A stretch of 7,897 bases of DNA. It comes from Oscillospiraceae bacterium. Its GTDB lineage: Bacteria; Bacillota_A; Clostridia; Oscillospirales; CAG-272. The stretch covers positions 1 through 7,897 of the forward strand of contig SVSO01000130.1 of NCBI GenBank assembly GCA_015064195.1, read 5' to 3'. Positions 4,054 through 7,897 of this stretch are shown piece by piece. The stretch's first letter is position 1; every line of letters starts with the position of its first letter. The position numbers and the translations under genes are program-made. The notes beneath the pieces are model-generated. The model was not told the origin of the DNA, searched no databases, and was given only the letters and a program-made list of their open reading frames with translations.

Positions 4054-6288
4054 ATGAGACTACTGTTTGATCTTCCGCAGACGGAGCAGGGCGTATTTGA
4101 CGCCGCCGTCACACCGGATGAAAAGCTGATGTACTGCGTCCCCTTCAACATTCTGGAGGACAAGTTCGTCTCCGGCTACATTGCCATCACCAACCGCCGC
4201 ATCTACAAGATCCTCGATGACAAGCTGCTGAATGTCTACGAGATCCAAGGCGCTGCCGGCTTCAAGACCGAGGTCATGTACGGCAGCTGCGGCTTCTATG
4301 CCGATTTCGGAGAGGGCACGACGCTCATCTGCCAGTTCATCTCCGGCCGCCATCTGCCCCGCTACGCCGTGCTGGTGAAGGCCTGCGAGATCCTCGCGGA
4401 GGATACATCCAAGGATGAGCCGATCACAAACTCGGAGAAGGAGCGTTTCTGCCCCAAATGCAGCCGTCCCTTCATCCGCGGCACCAGCATCTGCCCCTAC
4501 TGCCTCGATCAGCTTGAGGTTTACAAAAAAGTTTTCGCCATGACCAAGGGTCTGCGGCTCATGATGTGCTTCCCGTTCATCGCCGCGATCTTCAATGTCA
4601 TCTTCCAGTTCCTTGTGCCGCAGATCCAGAAGCTGGCACTCAACAACTACATTCTCGATCAGACGACCCATGGTCAGAAGGACAAGATGACCGAATTCGT
4701 GCTCATCGTCATCGCCATCGTTTCGCTGGATCTGTTCCACCGCGCGCTGGCCGTGCTCCAGAGCCGGCTGTCCGCCATCACGGGCAACCGTTTCACGCTG
4801 ATGATGCGTGCGATCCTCTATGAAAAGATCCAGTCCCTGTCCCTGTCGTCCATTCAGAGAAAATCCACGGGCGACCTGATGGCGCGTGTCAATTCCGACG
4901 TGGGCGTGGCACAGGACTTCATCGTCCATCAGCTGCCGAACCTGTTCATTCAGGCGGCATCCTTCCTTGTCGGTCTGGTGGTCATGCTGACCATCCAGCC
5001 CATCATGGCGCTGTTCATCTTTGTCCCGATCCCGTTCACCGTGTTCCTTGTGGGCAAATTCTGGGCGTTTGTGCAGCTGCGCAACCGCCGTCTGTGGGTG
5101 CTGGGTCAGCGCTCCAACCATCTGCTGCAGGACATCCTCAACGGTATCCGCGTGGTCAAATGCTTCGGCCGTGAGGAATCGGAGATCAAGCGGTTCAAGG
5201 GCGCATCCATGGCCCACGCAAAGCAGAGTGAAAAGAACGCCAAGGTATTCGACACCATCTTCCCGCTTCTTGGCTTCCTCATCAAATTCGGCAGCTATCT
5301 GATCCTGCTGTACGGCAACTACCGGGTGTTCCACGGTGTGATGCAGGTGGGCGATCTCCATCAGATCAACTCCTATGCGAACATCATCTACGCGCCGCTC
5401 ATGTACATCACCAACATCCCGCGTCAGATCTCCACCTTCCTCACCAGCCTGTCGAAAATCTTCGAGATCCTGGAAGAAAATCAGGAAGTGCAGGATATCG
5501 ACCTGCCGCTGGATATCCGCATCGAGGGCGAGGTTGACATTAAAAACGTCACCTTCGGCTACGAGAGCTACAATCCGGTGCTGGAAGGCGTCACCTTCCA
5601 CGTGAATCCCGGCGAAATGATCGGCATCGTCGGTCACTCCGGCTCGGGCAAGACCACGCTCATCAACCTGCTCATGCGTCTTTACGACGTGAACGAAGGC
5701 TCCATTGAGATCGACGCGGTCAACATCAAGGACATCTCCCAGAATGCGCTTCGCACGCAGATCGGCGTGGTGCTGCAGGAGACCTTCCTGTTCAGCGGCA
5801 CCATCCGCGACAACATCCGCTATGCCATGCCCCACGCCTCCGACGAGCAGGTCATCGCGGCGGCAAGAATCGCCAATGCCCACGACTTCATCCTGAATCT
5901 GCCGGAGGGCTACAACACGCTGGTGGGCGAGAAGGGCTACAGCTTATCGGGCGGCGAACGTCAGCGTATCGCCATCGCCCGTGCGGTCATTCACAATCCG
6001 CGCATCCTCATCCTCGACGAAGCCACCGCCGCTCTTGATACGGAGACGGAGAAGCTGATTCAGGATTCGCTGAACAAGCTGACAGAAAACCGGACGGTAT
6101 TCGCCATCGCGCACCGCCTGTCCACCCTCCGCAACGCCGACAAGCTGCTGGTGCTGGACAAGGGCCGCGTTGCCGAATTCGGCACACACGCCGAGCTTCT
6201 CGAAAACAAGGGCATCTACTACAAGCTGGTCATGGCTCAAAGAAAAATGGCGCAGTCTGTCATTGAACAGCAGGGAATTGGAAGTTAA
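4054..6288 (+). CDS. ABC exporter half-transporter with N-terminal PH-like domain and zinc ribbon (744 aa)
   Basis: Second type IV exporter subunit of the cassette, paralogous to the 823-aa protein throughout. Residues 20-117 look like a compact bacterial PH-like domain (strands such as GYIAITNRRIYKIL at 41-54, a helix at 103-115). A zinc ribbon follows with C133, C136, C147 and C150. Membrane helices lie at roughly 167-189, 214-232, 295-314, 316-338, 400-422 and 440-460. The ATPase domain is complete: Walker A GHSGSGKTT (527-535), Q575, signature LSGGE (631-635), Walker B with catalytic E656, and H687. AAAAGGAG (4037-4044) is 9 nt before ATG and the DUF1854 stop is 24 bp upstream, so the two genes are surely co-transcribed. 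Neither subunit has a degenerate ATP site, so both homodimers and a symmetric heterodimer are possible. The N-terminal module is shorter than in the partner because it lacks the charged insertions. Confidence 0.95.
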   Translation: MRLLFDLPQTEQGVFDAAVTPDEKLMYCVPFNILEDKFVSGYIAITNRRIYKILDDKLLNVYEIQGAAGFKTEVMYGSCGFYADFGEGTTLICQFISGRHLPRYAVLVKACEILAEDTSKDEPITNSEKERFCPKCSRPFIRGTSICPYCLDQLEVYKKVFAMTKGLRLMMCFPFIAAIFNVIFQFLVPQIQKLALNNYILDQTTHGQKDKMTEFVLIVIAIVSLDLFHRALAVLQSRLSAITGNRFTLMMRAILYEKIQSLSLSSIQRKSTGDLMARVNSDVGVAQDFIVHQLPNLFIQAASFLVGLVVMLTIQPIMALFIFVPIPFTVFLVGKFWAFVQLRNRRLWVLGQRSNHLLQDILNGIRVVKCFGREESEIKRFKGASMAHAKQSEKNAKVFDTIFPLLGFLIKFGSYLILLYGNYRVFHGVMQVGDLHQINSYANIIYAPLMYITNIPRQISTFLTSLSKIFEILEENQEVQDIDLPLDIRIEGEVDIKNVTFGYESYNPVLEGVTFHVNPGEMIGIVGHSGSGKTTLINLLMRLYDVNEGSIEIDAVNIKDISQNALRTQIGVVLQETFLFSGTIRDNIRYAMPHASDEQVIAAARIANAHDFILNLPEGYNTLVGEKGYSLSGGERQRIAIARAVIHNPRILILDEATAALDTETEKLIQDSLNKLTENRTVFAIAHRLSTLRNADKLLVLDKGRVAEFGTHAELLENKGIYYKLVMAQRKMAQSVIEQQGIGS

Positions 6289-6298
6289 TAAAACACAA

Positions 6299-6323
6299 GC
6301 GGGCGGCCATTTTGTCCGCCCGC
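6299..6323 (+). terminator. G+C-rich hairpin after the transporter cassette, no U-tract
   Basis: GCGGGCGG (6299-6306) pairs perfectly with CCGCCCGC (6316-6323) around a 9-nt loop containing TTTT. It begins 11 nt past the TAA of the second ABC gene, a typical terminator position, but the sequence after it (GCATGATTGCAG) has no U-tract. On the minus strand the hairpin is followed by a T-rich run, but no minus-strand gene ends there. It may be a U-less or partial terminator, or an mRNA-stabilising stem between co-transcribed genes. It ends 24 nt before the next start codon. Confidence 0.45.
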
Positions 6324-6347
6324 GCATGATTGCAGAAAGGACGTAAT

Positions 6348-7352
6348 ATGTATCTTGATTTTGAAATGGTGCGATCCATCACACGCGGCGCAGCATATGT
6401 GACAGAAGAGGACGGATTTTTCCGCTTTCATCGCTACACGCCATCGCAGGAGCAGGTGGGACTTGCCGTTCGGGGAAGCGGTTATCATCTGCAGATGCAG
6501 GCGACGGCCGGTGTCCGGCTGGCATTTTTCACCGATTCCGACACGCTGGCCTTTGATTATGCCATCACCACCATTGAGACGGTCTACAAGAAGGCTTCCA
6601 TCGATGTGCGCGTGAATGATGTGCTGATGGGACATTATTCCGGCGAAGGCGATGAGCTTACCGGGCATTTTGCCGTATCGCTGACGGATGGTACGACGGC
6701 GAAAAAGAAGCGGGTGGAGGTTTATCTGCCATATGCTATGAGTGCGGCGCTTGCTCACATTACGCTGGATGACGGTGCGAGCGTCACGCCTGCTTTTCGT
6801 TCCCGCAGGATGGTGCAGTACGGCGATTCCATCACCCACGGCTACTATGCCGAATTCCCGTCCATGGCCTATTCGTCTCTCATTGCCAAATACTGCGGCG
6901 CGGATGCATACAATCACGGCATCGGCGGCGACCAGTTTTTCCCGGAGCTTGTGGATGCCGAAGAAGCCTTTGAGCCGGATATTGTGACGGTGGCCTACGG
7001 TACGAACGACTGGGTCTGCCACGACCGGGCGCATATTTCGGAAAAATGCACAGAGTTTTTCAGGAAACTGTCGAAAAAGCATCCCTCGGCCCACATTTTC
7101 GCCATCTCTCCCATCTGGCGCGGCAATTTTGACATCCAAACGCCCTACGGCGAGCCGGTGTACGCGGTGGACGCCCTCATCCGCGAATGCACGGCGGGGC
7201 TTGCCAATGTGCATCCCGTCAACGGCTGGGAGCTTGTGGGCCACGAATATGCCTTTTTCGGTGACGATGTGGCGGTTCACCCCAACGACCTGGGCTTCGG
7301 CGAATACGCGGCCAAGCTGTATGAGATAATCAAACCTTATCTGGAGGATTAA
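6348..7352 (+). CDS. SGNH/GDSL-family hydrolase with N-terminal beta-sandwich domain (334 aa)
   Basis: A predicted serine esterase or deacetylase of the SGNH superfamily, probably acting on an acylated carbohydrate or similar small ester; the substrate cannot be told. Residues 1-150 form a beta-rich N-terminal domain as in carbohydrate-esterase-like SGNH proteins. Catalytic blocks follow: block I QYGDSITHG with nucleophile S161, block II HGIGGD (190-195), block III YGTND with N220, and block V around H311 (HPNDLGF). The acid is unusual: D307 lies four rather than three residues before the histidine. There is no signal peptide or lipobox, so it is likely cytosolic. ATG 6348 is chosen because GAAAGGA (6335-6341) lies 6 nt upstream; an in-frame TTG at 6330 has no such site. 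Its stop is immediately followed by a paralogous gene. No clear promoter is seen in the 59 bp before it, so readthrough from the transporter cassette is possible. Confidence 0.92.
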   Translation: MYLDFEMVRSITRGAAYVTEEDGFFRFHRYTPSQEQVGLAVRGSGYHLQMQATAGVRLAFFTDSDTLAFDYAITTIETVYKKASIDVRVNDVLMGHYSGEGDELTGHFAVSLTDGTTAKKKRVEVYLPYAMSAALAHITLDDGASVTPAFRSRRMVQYGDSITHGYYAEFPSMAYSSLIAKYCGADAYNHGIGGDQFFPELVDAEEAFEPDIVTVAYGTNDWVCHDRAHISEKCTEFFRKLSKKHPSAHIFAISPIWRGNFDIQTPYGEPVYAVDALIRECTAGLANVHPVNGWELVGHEYAFFGDDVAVHPNDLGFGEYAAKLYEIIKPYLED

Positions 7353-7897
7353 ATGAAACTGAATCCTGAACAAATCAAATCGATCACCGTTGGCGCGGCG
7401 GATGTGATCGCCGACGGTGAGAGCTTCCGCTTTCACCGATTCACCGCGGCGCAGATGGAGTGCTATCGCATGGCAAGCAAGGATTTTTACAACAAAACCT
7501 TGGCTCCTGCCGGCGTTCGTCTCGCATTTTACACCGATTCCGACCGGCTTTCCTTCGGATACCATTTTGGCAAGGCCGGATCATCCCGCCAATATGCATA
7601 CATTGATGTGCTGGTGGACGGCGTGCTGTTCGGGCATTTCGGCTCGGAAGCTGCGCCCGCATCAGAAGGAGCGGCAGAGCTTGCGCTGACCGGCTACACG
7701 GTGGGACAGGCAAAGCTGGTGGAGATCGAGCTGCCGTGGTCGCTGGAAGCTTCACTTTCCGACATCACGCTGGCAGACAGCGCATCGGTGAAGCCCGCCA
7801 AACGACCTCTCACCCTCGTCTGCTACGGCGACTCCATCACCCACGGCTACGATGCTACCTATCCGTCCATGTCCTACGCCAATCGTCTTGCCCGGAT
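7353..7897 (+). CDS. Second SGNH/GDSL hydrolase, paralogue of the preceding gene (3'-truncated by window end)
   Basis: ATG begins on the base after the previous TAA, with GGAGG (7343-7347) five bases upstream inside the end of the preceding gene, so translational coupling is likely. The visible 181 codons have no stop and run off the window. The beta-rich N-terminal domain aligns with the preceding protein almost without gaps (for example GVRLAFYTDSD at 54-64 against GVRLAFFTDSD), and the nucleophile S161 in CYGDSITHGY falls at the same residue number. The rest of the catalytic domain, including the Asn and His blocks, is outside the window. This looks like a tandem duplication with diverged specificity, most likely another esterase or deacetylase with an unknown substrate. 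Confidence 0.92.
   Translation, partial: MKLNPEQIKSITVGAADVIADGESFRFHRFTAAQMECYRMASKDFYNKTLAPAGVRLAFYTDSDRLSFGYHFGKAGSSRQYAYIDVLVDGVLFGHFGSEAAPASEGAAELALTGYTVGQAKLVEIELPWSLEASLSDITLADSASVKPAKRPLTLVCYGDSITHGYDATYPSMSYANRLAR

Noticed and set aside
4060..5883. A 607-codon open frame on the minus strand opposite the second ABC transporter
   Set aside because: It mirrors the codon bias of the plus-strand gene, and its product is a low-complexity mix rich in Asp, His, Val and Glu with no family features. The plus-strand ABC motifs are unambiguous.
756..6288. Assignment of the cassette to cyanophycin export
   Set aside because: The link comes only from the recalled name of proteobacterial relatives; no cyanophycin synthetase or cyanophycinase is in the window.
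6285..7565. A 426-codon minus-strand open frame across the SGNH genes
   Set aside because: It spans two clear plus-strand genes and their junction, has no recognisable domain, and is explained by antisense codon bias.

Overview
The window looks like a chromosomal segment from a Gram-positive, probably gut-associated member of the Clostridia (Oscillospiraceae/Ruminococcaceae-like). I infer this from the moderately high G+C coding sequence, the very A+T-rich intergenic promoter region, the strong AAAGGAGA-type ribosome binding sites, and the protein families. No rRNA, tRNA, CRISPR array, transposase or phage gene is visible.

Layout: (1) positions 1-98 hold a G-rich tract with a textbook four-run G-quadruplex motif, partly overlapping a 16-bp perfect inverted repeat. 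(2) A 114-codon gene of unknown function lies on the minus strand (99-443). (3) A 312-bp A+T-rich divergent intergenic region (444-755) holds candidate overlapping promoters for both directions, a 12-bp perfect inverted repeat, and a Shine-Dalgarno sequence separated from its start codon by a GCAA-capped hairpin. (4) Three plus-strand genes form the core of the window: an 823-aa ABC exporter half-transporter, a 214-aa DUF1854 protein and a 744-aa ABC exporter half-transporter. (5) Two tandem paralogous SGNH/GDSL hydrolase genes follow, the second cut by the window edge.

The ABC-DUF1854-ABC cassette is the most interesting part. Both transporters carry, ahead of the usual six-helix membrane domain and ATPase, an unusual cytosolic extension: a region resembling a bacterial PH-like fold, then a four-cysteine zinc ribbon. 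The soluble DUF1854 protein between them has no known biochemical function. From memory, DUF1854 proteins sit next to ABC transporters in other bacteria, including a pair named for cyanophycin metabolism in proteobacteria. No cyanophycin gene is present here. The simplest reading is a heterodimeric (or two homodimeric) exporter with a dedicated cytosolic accessory protein and unknown substrate.

The first two cassette genes are separated by 157 bp that fold into several hairpins, so expression of the second and third genes may be tuned separately from the first. The DUF1854 gene and the second transporter are 24 bp apart and surely co-expressed. The SGNH hydrolases, likely cytoplasmic esterases or deacetylases because no signal peptide is seen, follow after a G+C-rich hairpin without a U-tract. 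They may or may not belong to the same transcription unit.
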